This document shows, piece by piece, positions 46,804-57,237 of a stretch of DNA of 64,000 nucleotides. How positions within the stretch are numbered: position 1 is the first letter of the stretch; every line of letters begins with the position of its first letter. The stretch comes from Aquatica leii (taxonomy: Eukaryota > Arthropoda > Insecta > Coleoptera > Lampyridae): contig CM069432.1 in NCBI GenBank assembly GCA_035610365.1, positions 236,062,104-236,126,103 on the forward strand, given 5' to 3'. Under the pieces are notes generated by a model. The model did not search any database and was not told where the DNA came from. It saw only the letters and a program-made list of their open reading frames with translations. The position numbers and the translations under genes were made by a program.

Positions 46804-49227
46804 CCGGCACACAAAAAAAGTGGTCTGTACATTTGACTAGACCTACTTACTGTCATGGATTTCGACGCGCTGAATTCGAATCTGAAGTCGATTTAGCCCT
46901 TAACTCACAAGTTTTGAGTAAATTGCAAAAAAAACGAAAATAAGGCGAAAAAATATACAAAAATCCCAGTTATGGCAGTTACAAAAATTTTGTGGACCTG
47001 GATCGAGTATGAATGTCATGTAGTTTGATCTTTTGAATCTAAATCTGAAGTTTATTTAGCCCGTCGACCTTCCAAAATTTAAATAAATTGCACCAAACTA
47101 AAAAAAATTGCAAAAAATCGCGAAAAGTTACAGTTATGGCGGTGAAAAATATTTTGTGGAACTGGATCGAGTATGATTTTCATGTATTTCAATTCAATGA
47201 ATCTGAATCTAAAGCTCATTTGGTCCCTTAACTTTCTCAAATTTGAGTAAATTGCAAAAAACCGAAAACAATTGCAAAAAATTGCAGTTATGAAAAATTA
47301 AAAAAATTATTAAACACGATTATATACGGTTCTTGTATATTTTGATGCATGGGATACAAGTTTAGAGTCTTGTAATCTCAAACATTCATAGATCTATAAA
47401 AAATCGTAAAAAACAGCATACAAAGAATAATTTTAAACGGTTCATCGTTCGTATCGGACTCGTTTTTCTTCAAATGACCTACGCAGCGGATTCGTTTTTC
47501 GTTTTCTATTTTCTTTTGGTATTTCTCTCTTTAGCGTCCAGCAAAAATCTGCTATCATGTTGACGGTTCAATTTCCTTGATACCTACTCTCCATTTCACT
47601 TATGTCTTGATATAATCGTTCTCCTTGTTCTTCACTATAGTCTCCAAGATTTTTAGGAAAGTAATCAAGGTAAGAATGTAAAAAGTGCAGCATTCAACTG
47701 CATCTTTAAAAAGTCTTAAATCTCGCACAAGATCATTGAGTTTTTTTCTGTTAAATGTTTCTGGGTCTTTTTTTCCTGTCTGGCAAGTATTCTTCATCCT
47801 CGGAACTTTCTTCTTTGGAGACCTCGTCAACTTCCATTTCTTCTTCTCCGACATCTATCTCTTCAGCAGTTACTGTCTTTTCTACTATTTTCTGTGGCTT
47901 AACAGCTGATGAAACATTGGCGTATTTGATTTTGCTCTTAGTATTTACGGAAAAACCGGTAACATCAGTCTACAAGAATAACAATTTTGTTGACTTGTTG
48001 GCGAAGATCATATCATTGGTATTGTGAATTTCAAGTTTTTCTGCTTTTTGCTTTTGTTCCATCGGGTTAACATAATGCTGCTTCGATCGCAAGAAATATT
48101 TGGAACCCAAGCCGTATCCCAATTCGTTATTTGGATACTAAAGCATATATTTTTTTCAAATTATCAGAAAACGTTCTGCGGTGTTTGACCAATTGAAATT
48201 CCCCACAAATGTAACAAAATAAATCAAAACTTTTATTACATAAATGGGAGTTACTTCTTGTCATAGTATATTCTCCAGAAGCCAAGTAACCCACTAGTGA
48301 AGAGCTGCAGTCGCTTGATGACGACGCCTGCGGGTCTGCTTTCTTGCCCTGACCAAACGCCGATGCTGGATTTCTGAATCCCTGCATCGTAAAGTACTTA
48401 TCACTTGTACCTGCCATGACGGCACACACGCTGTAAACCCAGGGACTTTGTTAGATGATTCTGTTGCCCACCGTCACCACGAGTAGGTGCCTTGGTTACA
48501 GGCACAAGCAATCCCATCTTTTCTCCATATGTTATAATTTGATCCAGGTACTTACAATGTTATACGAACACCAGTGATTGATCCTTCTAAATATATTTAG
48601 CGGTAGCAATTATAAATGCTACCGCTGCTGCATATTAAGTTGGGTCTCATAAAACAGTATGGTGAAGAGAAATGCCAAGAGAAAATAGAAAACGGGAAAG
48701 GAATTCACTGCAGAGGTCATTTGAAGACAAACGAGTTTGATACAAACGAAGAACCGTTTGAAATCCAAGATCATTTCCTATCGTCTCTTTATATGCTATT
48801 TCTTACGAATTTTATAGTTTTATGAATGTTTGAGATTATAAGATTTTAAACTTGTATTTCATGCATACGAGAAACATATATAATCGTGTTTAATCAATTT
48901 TTTTTATTTTAATAGCTGCAATTTTTTGCAATTTTTTTTTGCAGTTTACTCAAATTTGGAAGAGTTAATGGGTCAAATGAACTTCGGATTCAGGTTCAGC
49001 GGATTGAAATACATGAAAATCGTACTCGATCCAGGTCTACAAAATTTTTTTCACTGCTATTACTGGCATTTTTCGTATTTTTTGCCTTATTATCGGTTTT
49101 TTGCAATTTACTCAAAATCTGTGTGTGTAGGGGCTAAACGAACTTCAGATTCGGATTCAGCGCGTCGAAATCCATGTCAGTAGGTAGGTCTAGTCAAATG
49201 TACAGCCCACTTTTTTTTGTGTGCCTG
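46804..49227 (-). mobile_element. Fold-back DNA element with long, sub-repeated arms
   Basis: The left end is CCGGCACACAAAAAAAGTGG and the right end (reverse complement) is CAGGCACACAAAAAAAAGTG. Similarity runs inward for more than 500 bp. The left arm (46804 to about 47545) has three tandem sub-repeats of about 165 bp marked by TGGATCGAGTATGA; the right arm (about 48655-49227) has two. The innermost part of both arms carries a copy of the transposase-like gene's C-terminal codons. The middle (47.55-48.65 kb) is the rest of that gene. No clean target duplication was seen (TGATTTCA against TGTTTTTA). It sits inside the element X gene. Confidence 0.8.
47440..48429 (-). pseudogene. Internally deleted gene of the fold-back element (unknown arthropod family)
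   Basis: On -, MAGTSDKYFTMQGFRN starts the frame. Then come a Ser-rich stretch, CNKSFDLFCYICGEFQLVKH (a C-x2-C motif) and RRTFSDNLKKIYALVSK. An acidic linker (VGEEEMEVDEVSKEESSEDE) and FNRKKLNDLVRDLRLFKDA follow, and after a deletion LHSYLDYFPKNLGDYSEEQG, ERLYQDISEMESRYQG and MIADFCWTLKREIPKENRKR. The LNDLVRDL and EEQGER...RYQG blocks are ones I associate with a multi-copy family in arthropods and cnidarians of unknown function. Most of the central region between them is missing. Frameshifts abound. Confidence 0.6.
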
Positions 49228-50088
49228 TGTTTTTAATATAGTCATACAAGAAGAACACACTTTGTTTACTCTTTTTATGTATAATTTCTTCAATATAAGT
49301 ATAGAACACAGATTCTGCGTTACTGAGTCTACGAATGTTAAAAGAGAAGAATGGCTGTCGTTTGTAATATACCTCGCCAGTAGGTATATTGGGTATCGGT
49401 AGATTTTATTGAAAATCCATGCAAATAGCTTCTACATCAAACATTTTTCTAGAATGGAAGATCTTATCCTTTTTCTTATGGACGTCATTAGCGATGGTTA
49501 GCGGTCTGATTTTCTTGTTGATTTCGTTCTTCTCCTGAATGGTAAAGTTAGCCGGCATATCAGCTCTGTTTTATCAAAAAGAAAAAGACTTGTCACGATT
49601 TTTTTCTATACTCTTCATTTAAATTTGATCTTTTTCAAAATACTAGCAAAAATTTTTGTGATGACTGTAATAATAATTGTGGTTTTTTATGTTGTGTAAA
49701 AATATTGTATGAGTTTACTATTTCTTTTTATTTATTAGTAACATACAATCGAATTATTTCTATGGATTTAATATAAACAGTTTTTATAATCAAAATAATA
49801 ATACTGCGTGTCCTTATGGGAGGAAGGGTCCTAAACTGTATATGAGCCCGATGTCCTAAAAGCTTGGGAACCGCGACTGCCTTATTGCCATAAGTCGAAG
49901 ATAGCGGTCCTGCATCTCATTTGTTTGCTTCCGTCTCGCAGTTCCTTATCTACGACGATTCTGACCTTTCCTAGTCCATGCTTCCTAACAACGCATGATA
50001 GCGGATTGGTTCCGGTTAAGTCGATTTGCAATTTCCCTGTACGAAAAATCACCTTCACGTAAGCCAACAATGCAACCTCTGTCGAAAT

Positions 50089-52742
50089 CAGGCACGGACC
50101 CAGGGATGGGCCCAGGCCCATCCAAAATACGTCTGGCCAACCCTTGTGCCCACCTGTTGATAGTGGAAAGATCTTATTAAAAAAATAAAGACAAGTCAAA
50201 TTTATTATTTCAAATCAATTTAAAACAAATTATGGGGCGATTCAACTTTTCAGTTTTGCTTACTTCAGAAAAAGAGTTATTTTTACGACTTCCAAAAATC
50301 GGTAATTAAACACGTCTGAGTCAACTCGCAGACGCTAAGCTATGTCTCGGTTACTTATCAAAAAAAAAAATTATTACTTCCCGAGCGATACGCTGGCTAA
50401 ATAAAATTGACTCTTTAAATGAATAATGGGATACTTGACTTTTAAAATAAACATTGGTGGAATTTAAAACCTAATTGTAAAATGTTTACGATTTTAAAGT
50501 TTACCCTTTCTATGTATCCCATTTCAGTATTATTTGGTCAGTCGTAATAGAATTATCTTATAAAAAATTTGTCAAAAACGAGGTGCAACAATCAAAGACT
50601 TTTTTGTAAAAAAATGTAAAGTTGATGACAGTGACACATCTGTTCCCTCAATTTCAGCTTAGTCAACTAGTAGTGAAATTTCACAAATAGCTGTGCAATC
50701 TTTTTCTGAGGAGGAAATATTATCAGAAGCTTCCGAAAATGAACAAGAAGACACTGATATAGAATATGATGAGTCCGAGGATGAGCCTGGTCTGAAATTT
50801 GAAGATTGGTTCAATCAAGAGAAAAAACAATCTGAACCAGAGATTGTAAAAAAAGCACCAGGTCTGGCCGATCTTTCACAAAATCTGGCAGATGGTCCTA
50901 AGCAACCAAAACTAAAATTTTACCGAAAAACTGTTTTCGGTAATCGTTTGAGGCAATTTAATAGTAATTGGTTTGTTTTGTATCCTGAATGGTTAGAATA
51001 TAGTGTAATTGCAGATTCGGCTTATTGTTTTATGTGTAGACATTTCTCAATTGGGGAAAATTCGGAAGTAGTGTTTGTGGGAACTGGATTTAAAAACTGG
51101 AAACGCGCTCGTGAAAGTGATTCAGGTTTAAAAAAACACTCTATAAGTGCTGAACATAAAAATTGTGTAGTTAAATATTCACATTTTTCTAAAATTAATA
51201 CTGGTGAATGTTCTTCTGTTGCGGCTCAAATTAGTGAAGCTCATTTAGCATTAGTTAGAGAAAATAGGACATATTTAAATATTATTGCTGATACTTTGTT
51301 ATTAACAGCTACACAAAATATCGCCCAACGTGGTAACAAAGAAAGTGCAGACAGCACAAATCGATGTAATTTTCGAGAACTATTAACTTTAATTTCAAAG
51401 TACAACAAATGGAAAATTATTTTTTGACATTTTGGAATCTCTATATGTTTTCGTATCCGGATCAGCCATGCTATTAAAATTTATCGAGACTCAGAGACAA
51501 GTTAATCCCGATAAACCGCTATTTAAATTTAAAAAAATTTTATATACGCGTTGGACAGCCCAAGTTTTTGCATGCTTAACTGTGAAGAAGTTACTCAGTG
51601 AAATATTAATTTTTTTAAATAAATAAATATCTGAAAAAAATGATGGGACACCAGAAGCTATCGGTTTGTTACACCAAATAGATTTCACTTTTGTCCTTAA
51701 TTTGTGTATGTACTCTAAAATTTTAATTATTTTTAAAGGAGCTAGTAATTATTTTCAAAAAATTACAGCAAATTTAGTAGAGGCAAATATATTAGCTACT
51801 ACAATCAACAATTGAGACTTTTAAAAATTTAAGAAATGACAAAGAGTTTGTGCTAATTTTGGAAGAAAAAAATAAAATATGTGAGGACAATAATATAAAA
51901 GTGGAACAACCTAGAACAAAGAGACTTAAGAAAATTCCAAAAAAATTTGAACATTACTACATTACCGAAAAGCTTAATTTAGAATCAGATTTGTCTCCTT
52001 CAGAAAATCAGCTTAAAAAATATTTTTCCAATCCATTGACCTTGTTCTTAATGAACTGAGTGATCGATTTCTTGAATCGGCCAATATTATTATCGGTGCC
52101 AGCGCATTGAATCCTGATGATCTTTTGTTTTTAAAGTATGACAGGATATTACCTTTGGCAGAAAATTATAGAACCGATCTTCAGTCTTTGACAAATGAAC
52201 TTAATCTTTTACCAAAAACTCTGAGTCAGTATCAAAATGAGAAAAACGTACAAATAAAAAATATAGTGCAGTTTATTGAATTCTTAGAAATATATAAACT
52301 TGATTTTCAAGAAACTTACAAACTTGCTGTAATATGTGTTACAATTCCGGTATCTAGCACATCTTGTGAACGTACATTTTCGTGTTTAAGAAGACTAAAA
52401 ACTTATCTTTGGAATAAAATGACTGATGAAAGACTTGATCACCTGGCGATTATTAATATAGAACGACATGCTTCACAACAATCGAAGAATTTTGTTACAT
52501 TAGGTGAGTTATATTGTTATAAATTATAATACTTATTTCTCTACATTAAGGATGAGATTTCTATCTTACTGATTTGTGAATTATATGCTTTGATATTGAT
52601 TATACATTACAGATACATACTAGAATTTCTACTAAACTAATGTATTATCATTGTTATTGTTATTATTATTATAAGGGCCCACCCAGGAAAATGTGAGCCC
52701 AAAGGTGGCCCACCTCATTTTTTACCCTTGGTTCCGTGCCTG
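50089..52742 (+). mobile_element. hAT element with TIRs and perfect 8-bp target duplication
   Basis: Starts CAGGCACGGACCCAGGG and ends CCCTTGGTTCCGTGCCTG. The terminal inverted repeats agree over 16 or so bases with few mismatches. GTCGAAAT stands immediately outside on both sides (50081-50088 and 52743-52750). It splits the Tc1 transposase between SD and FDRG, and deletion of the element plus one GTCGAAAT restores the frame. Length is 2654 bp. It carries a ZMYM1/TTF-type transposase on +. Confidence 0.95.
50560..52529 (+). pseudogene. hAT transposase, ZMYM1/TTF zinc-finger type, internally deleted
   Basis: A first open stretch (50693-51427; an upstream frame RGATIKDFFVKKCKVDD near 50580 is cut by one stop) has an acidic N-terminus. 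The TTF-type zinc finger follows (WLEYSVIADSAYCFMCRHFS ... NWKRARES ... LKKHSISAEHKN), then TLLLTATQNIAQRGNKES and FRELLTLISKYN. A deletion removes the next part. 51430-51626 has ILYTRWTAQVFACLTVKKLL, 51640-51840 LLHQIDFTFVLNLC, and 51850-52059 a basic linker (PRTKRLKKIPKKFEHYY). 52060-52529 ends with the dimerisation domain: AVICVTIPVSSTSCERTFSC and LKTYLWNKMTDERLDHLAII. About five lesions; otherwise full order. Preservation is better than that of the host Tc1 gene. Confidence 0.93.
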
Positions 52743-52916
52743 GTCGAAATCGCTTAATTGGCGGTAATTTTCACGCTGTCGCACCTTAGGCATAATCACA
52801 CAACAGATATGCCATTACCACTTGATCATCATTTAGTACCAAGTAGCTAAACTTTCCTGCCATGTTTGGTCACAAAATTTCCACCCGTTTTTGGTGGTGC
52901 AGTTTTAACGTCACAT

Positions 52917-54793
52917 CAACATCGATTCGCCTTACTGTTATCAAAGACTACATACTCATGTTGTATAATGTACATAGTAGAACTATCTGTAGGCAACCTT
53001 TTTTCATAAAGAACGCATCTACATTATGGAGTCGAGAAATACATATTGGTAAAGATAAGATTCCAATTTTGACTTTAATTAGATGGAGATATAGATCTGG
53101 TAAGGGTTACCTCTGATAATTTTAATGTTCAGTGATGGTACATTAAAAAATTAGTTTTCGATTTTTAACAAAAATTGCAGAATGTTAGATTTGAAAAAAT
53201 TATAAATAAACAACAGAACAATAAATCATAATGAAAAATAATCTAATAACTCTTATTCTTATATTTCATTATTAGTTACACGAGACAATATATATTATTT
53301 TACTAAGCTTACAGGCAGTATTCATAAATTCTAAATAATTTGCGGGTTCATATAGAAATTAATAAAATGAGGAACTAGTTACTTATTCAAAAGGATTACT
53401 TGTACATAAATCTTAAACCTGTCAAATTATACAAAGCCACACTTCTCATACTCTTCTTGAAAGTATTAAAGCGTATAATTGGATATTTTTAGCAACAAAT
53501 GAACGCAACAACGGGAATACTACCAAATCAGGAGTCATTTTAAAAACGGATTTCTAATTTTTGCAGAATTGCTTTTTATTTTTCACAATAAAAACTCAAA
53601 TCATAGTCCTTGGTAAATGTATTCATCTAGAATAACTTGTATATGATCAAGCATAAATTTAAAACATAAATATTGTGATTTAAAATGGCGAACCATGAAA
53701 AAATCGTTAAAAATACTATTAAACACAAATTATTGACCGATATATTTTGTAAATATCGTATTACAGTTTTTGTATTTGCTACATTAACGACTAAAAAACG
53801 TGTTTTAGATATCATTAAATCAAAGTAGGTACCTATTTCAGAAAACATTTTCAAATGATTTCTTTTTTTACGATTGTCTTCTTTTGTCACAAGCGTAATA
53901 TCTAAGATCACTATAGACACTAACTACACCTATGTAATAGTTGAACTTTGAATACATGATTCTGGTATACATCTTTGTGTAATTGGAAACGTAAAACTGT
54001 CAGATTTTTTAAATTTCGCACAGAATGCTAAATTGACTAATTTTATTTGTATTTGTACTAGACATCAAAAAACGTATTACAGAAAATTGGATCGCCGTTT
54101 TTCATAAAGCTTGTTAAATCAATACGTTTCTGATAAGATAGCAAGTTTAATCCCTGTGAAATGGGTTTGTTATATTGGGTTATGTTAAAAAGCTTTTTAT
54201 CTCTTTGTCAAACATACGAAGCCTACTACAATTTACATAAAAGATGATTGATAGAAGTTTAGGAAATAGTTTACAGTTATACCTCAAAGACACCTTTAAT
54301 CAATGATACATATAGGAAGAAAACAGTCGATTAAGACATTTTATGTTATTGCGACATATATTATTTCTACATGATATTTATCAACTTTCTGCACCGAGTT
54401 TGTGTATCATTCTTTCTAAATTTAATTTATTATAATTATTGTTACAAACAATTATCAATTATAGTATCTTAAGCATGGGGCTTAGAATGAAAAAATGTAA
54501 ATATTGATATCTACAGAGCTGAATTAACATGTTTTAGATATTAATAATCTCCTGGCATGACGAAAATCCAAAAATATATTATGTGAAACGTATCTACCGG
54601 GTGTAGAATATAATAGCAATACATAGTGAAAATATTCCAGAATACTAACTCTCTTAATTATTTTACTCCTCTGGTCAAAAGAAAAAGAAACAATTTACAA
54701 TAACAGAACACCATAGACGTCAAAATACGTTAACTGGTTTCAATTCATACTTTTTGAAGATTTGATAGTTTGACATTTCTATTTACTACGATT
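52917..54793. other. AT-rich stretch without recognisable genes
   Basis: No coding or repeat feature supported; the 97-codon frame on - at 53627-53920 is low-complexity and matches nothing I know. Confidence 0.5.
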
Positions 54794-55020
54794 ATGGATT
54801 CCTATATTATAAAATGGAAATACGAAGGATCTTCTTTAAGAACCATTCAACAAACGCTTGTGGGGTTTTATCTAGAGCGGCTATTTTCCGTTGTGAAAAC
54901 TATCCGAAGAATTGTACAAAACTTATCATAAGACGCCAGCAATTCATAGAATAACAGAAACAACGGAAGCTGTGCATCTAAGTGTTGCAGAAAATAAAAA
55001 TGTACCGCTCACACAAGTAT

Positions 55021-57237
55021 AGGGGAGACTGGGGAGGGTTGATACATTTTTTACAAAAATGGTAATGAAAAATTTGTGATCAACATTTATCAATCAATTT
55101 ATGTCAAAGTGTAATTTAAGGACTTCGCTTAGTAGTTAATCAATTATTGAAATTTTTCTTTTTTCGGTTCTACTGGTTATTTGTCGTTTCACCTGTTGGA
55201 TTTTGCCTTTCATCCGTTTTTTTTTCTTCTCTCGCATTATATTCGGCCACAATGACCTCTTTTTCCGGGGTGTCAGTTAATATTCTAGTTCGACCAGGGT
55301 TTCTTCCTCCTTTTCTTTTTTGAGGTAGTGCCTTGGGACGAACTTCTTCGGGACTTTTAAATGAAGCAGAAGTGGTGCTTTGGATAGTGGTCAACGAAGT
55401 TTTCATTGCATTTGAGGTTGACTTCTGCTGAGATGAGGATGTGTCAGGTTGAACGGTTGGCTCATCTATATCCTGTTTTTCTTCAGGGTTTTGCCCTAGT
55501 TCCTGTTACGGTCTGTTTGTAACTTCCGCTCCTACGAAATCGAGATTTTCAAATAAATGTGGGTTGAACGGATAAATTCCAGTACAAGAAAATCCTTTAG
55601 TTATATTTGAATGCGAGAAAGCTCTTACATAAGCTAATCCAACTAATTCCGGTATATGTTTTAATGAAATTGTTTGTCCTGGATGACTCACCATCCATGC
55701 ATCTGCCTGTTCATTATAATATCTCTTAAATGGGCCAAAAACCGACACGTCCAGTGGTTGTAATCGGTGGCTCGTGTGAGGTGGTAAAGTTAACAAATGA
55801 ATGCCATTTAACTTACAAGTGTTTAATGGTTTAGGTGAAATCTGGCTATCGTGATTGTCAATGACCAATATACATTTGTTTTCTTTCGAACATTTTGCGT
55901 GTTTTATGAAGTGATCTAGATATTTCCAAAATTCTCAGCGGTCATCCAACCGCTTTCATGCGTCACAGCAATGGAACCTGGAGGGACACCTTGGATCATG
56001 TAATTCTGCATTCTCACAATAGGAAATATAAACAATGGTGGCACTCAATTTCCTAATGCATTTATGGCGCAACAAACTGTTACCAGTGTCCCACGTTCTG
56101 CAAAAGTAGTTTTAGAAATTTGCCTTTGGCCTTTACGAGCAATGATCTTTTGTGGTTTGCGCACAGTAGTCACTCCAGTTTCGTCCAAGTTAAATATGGA
56201 TTCTGGATCAAAAGGTTCCCGTTCCATTAGATTCTGCAAATTTTTGTAAAATGCTTGCACATTATGCTGATTGAAGGCAGTCACTCTGCCCAAGCTAGTG
56301 GCCTAAGGACCTCTCAAAGACAGTTGAGGATGACGTGACATGAAACCTTTTAACCAGTCGTAGGAGGCACACTCGTTCTTCTTCCAGTTTTCTGGTAGCT
56401 TCTTACTGTTTTCTTGGGCGAATTGATACGCAATTTTTTTTGTTTGCTTAAGCGTAAAACCATAGTAAAGATTTGCAGAATTGAGTAAATATTCCATTGA
56501 AAGCGATTCTTCGTGAGGTGTAAAAATTTGTGAAGTAACAAAATTTGGCGAAAAAGTAATACTTATCCTCTTGGTATTTTGAAACAACACTGTACTTTCT
56601 GGCAGTAGTTCTAAGTGCTTTATTTTCATTCACTACTTCAAGCACTGCACTTTTTAAATCCTCTGGGGAATACTTCGTCCGACCTTTGCATTTCCATTTA
56701 AACGGCATCTATAACAGTGTTGCTCAATTAACCTAAATAATTGCCGTAAAAATTTCCTAATTTGTCATAAATTATAAAATGAATAAATACAACATAAGTA
56801 CATTTACTTAATAGAGGAAGGTTTGATACGCGTATCAAGCCTCCCAACGCAAACTGTATCAAACCTCCCGGAACGACAAATTAATGAAATATTATGAAGA
56901 AACGTGTTATTACATTCCATTAAAGACCAATACTACTGGTCTCTATGTTCTACATGAAATGCGCTTCAAGCATAATGTAATGAATTTCGTTAGTATTTGT
57001 TGTTAAGTTGAAAAAACCTTACGTTTGCTATGCGAAAACTTACATCGAATAGATACAAAACACACTATCACCTTGAAAACTTTTAAACAACACACAACCG
57101 TTGCTAGATTTTATTCAGTCGCTTTGCAACATTCACAGTTGGCACTGGACGCGGTTATGGCTTCTTTAAGGAACCGAGGTGGGAAATTTGAATGTGTATC
57201 AAGCCTCCCCACGTATCAAACCTCCCTAGTCTCCCCT
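55021..57237 (-). mobile_element. Pogo/Tigger-like element with TIRs
   Basis: The left end AGGGGAGACTGGGGAGGGTT and the right end (as reverse complement) AGGGGAGACTAGGGAGGTTT match at 18 of 20 positions, followed by TGATAC in both. GTATCAAGCCTCCC-type repeats also occur just inside the right end. Flanks are TAT on the left and ACA on the right, so the TA target duplication is imperfect or one base off. Length is about 2.2 kb, normal for pogo. It interrupts a DD41D-like gene. Confidence 0.9.
55170..56708 (-). pseudogene. Pogo/Tigger-like transposase (DDE_1), lightly damaged
   Basis: On -, MPFKWKCKGRTKYSPEDLKS starts a CENP-B-type helix-turn-helix. After a frameshift come FTPHEESLSMEYLLNSANLY, YGFTLKQTKKIAYQFA and YDWLKGFMSRHPQLSLR (second DNA-binding half). 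The catalytic core has FNLDETGVTTVRKPQKIIA (first Asp), FAERGTLVTVCCAINALGN, PPGSIAVTHESGWM, VIDNHDSQISPKPL (second Asp), LPPHTSHRLQPLDVSVFGPF and FSCTGIYPFNPHLFENLDF. The C-terminus (55406-55170) is hydrophilic with KRKGGRNPGRTRI. Lesions: one frameshift near 56600, stops after LSLRGP and NALGN, a frameshift near 55930, and a stop near 55500. Most of the about 500 codons are readable, one of the better preserved genes here. Confidence 0.93.

Larger units (their letters stand above)
45720..49565 (-). pseudogene. Repetitive insect protein of unknown function (element X gene), interrupted
   Basis: On -, the first piece (49565 to about 49231) reads ADMPANFTIQEKNEINKKIR, then AICMDFQ, NLPIPNIPTGEVYYKRQPFF, SFNIRRLSNAESVFYTY and FFLYDYIK. 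After the fold-back element it resumes (46800 to 46415) with GQAKIRTFRLLHCLVNNINQ, VVFPIRRHFYMEC, ARRKPTPFKI and LIKHRGSY. After the LTR (46012 to about 45720) it continues TCVESIAVQQIRKRIKPSQL, LPISAEKYSNMQELKTFCEE and SFYAKLPKQQEK, with a poly-Lys end. From memory this order occurs in many multi-copy, unnamed insect proteins. No activity is established, and a catalytic triad is not obvious to me. Stops and frameshifts show decay. Confidence 0.6.
45029..49879 (-). mobile_element. Unclassified element X inserted in the Tc1 gene
   Basis: On -, the right end starts CAGTCGCGGTTCCCAAGC at 49879 and the left end stops at GACACT (45029). Flanks are CCTTATTG (49880-49887) and TCATATTT (45021-45028), a possible 8-bp duplication with three mismatches. 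Removing the segment and one copy restores the Tc1 codons for MAIR-DRIF in register, which supports the boundaries. It carries the gene described next and hosts a fold-back element and a solo LTR. The hAT-like end and 8-bp duplication hint at the hAT superfamily, but the protein is not a standard hAT. Confidence 0.55.
43968..52793 (-). pseudogene. Tc1-like transposase (DD34E type), interrupted
   Basis: Piece 1 (52793 to 52743, then 50088 to 49880) reads MPKVRQRENYRQLSD, FDRGCIVGLREGDFSYREIA, NRLNRNQSAIMR and QDRYLRLMAIR, the N-terminal helix-turn-helix. Piece 2 (45028 to 44695) resumes with DRIFSTRSISDQWLGNESR, LQTVYRRIRNFVLHSYRPHL, LPLTAQHRHH and VGIMVWSKSRLVFIRGNMN. Piece 3 (44280 to 43968) has NVNLLPRPHRSPDLSLIEHV (the catalytic Glu of DDE) and LRNLAHPPQTQE, ending near EAIGGD with a stop at 43968. 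The stretch with the second catalytic Asp is damaged. Several stops. It is the host of the nested cluster, hence older than all of it. Confidence 0.88.
43829..52916 (-). mobile_element. Tc1-like element swollen to 9 kb by nested insertions
   Basis: Inverted terminal regions face outward. The left end (43829-43905) reads AATTGCAACACCAAGAAGAA, then GCAAATTTTGTGATCA and CGGCAGG. The right end, read inward on -, gives ACTGCACCACCAAAAACGGG, then GGAAATTTTGTGACCA and TGGCAGG. Between them the transposase reads on - in one order once the inserts at 44281-44694, 45029-49879 and 50089-52742 are removed. The remaining length (about 1.2 kb) suits a Tc1 element. The exact terminal bases and TA duplication were not resolved. 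Confidence 0.8.

Noticed and set aside
53627-53920. 97-codon frame on -
   Set aside because: Low-complexity hydrophobic composition, no homology, no splice or start context.
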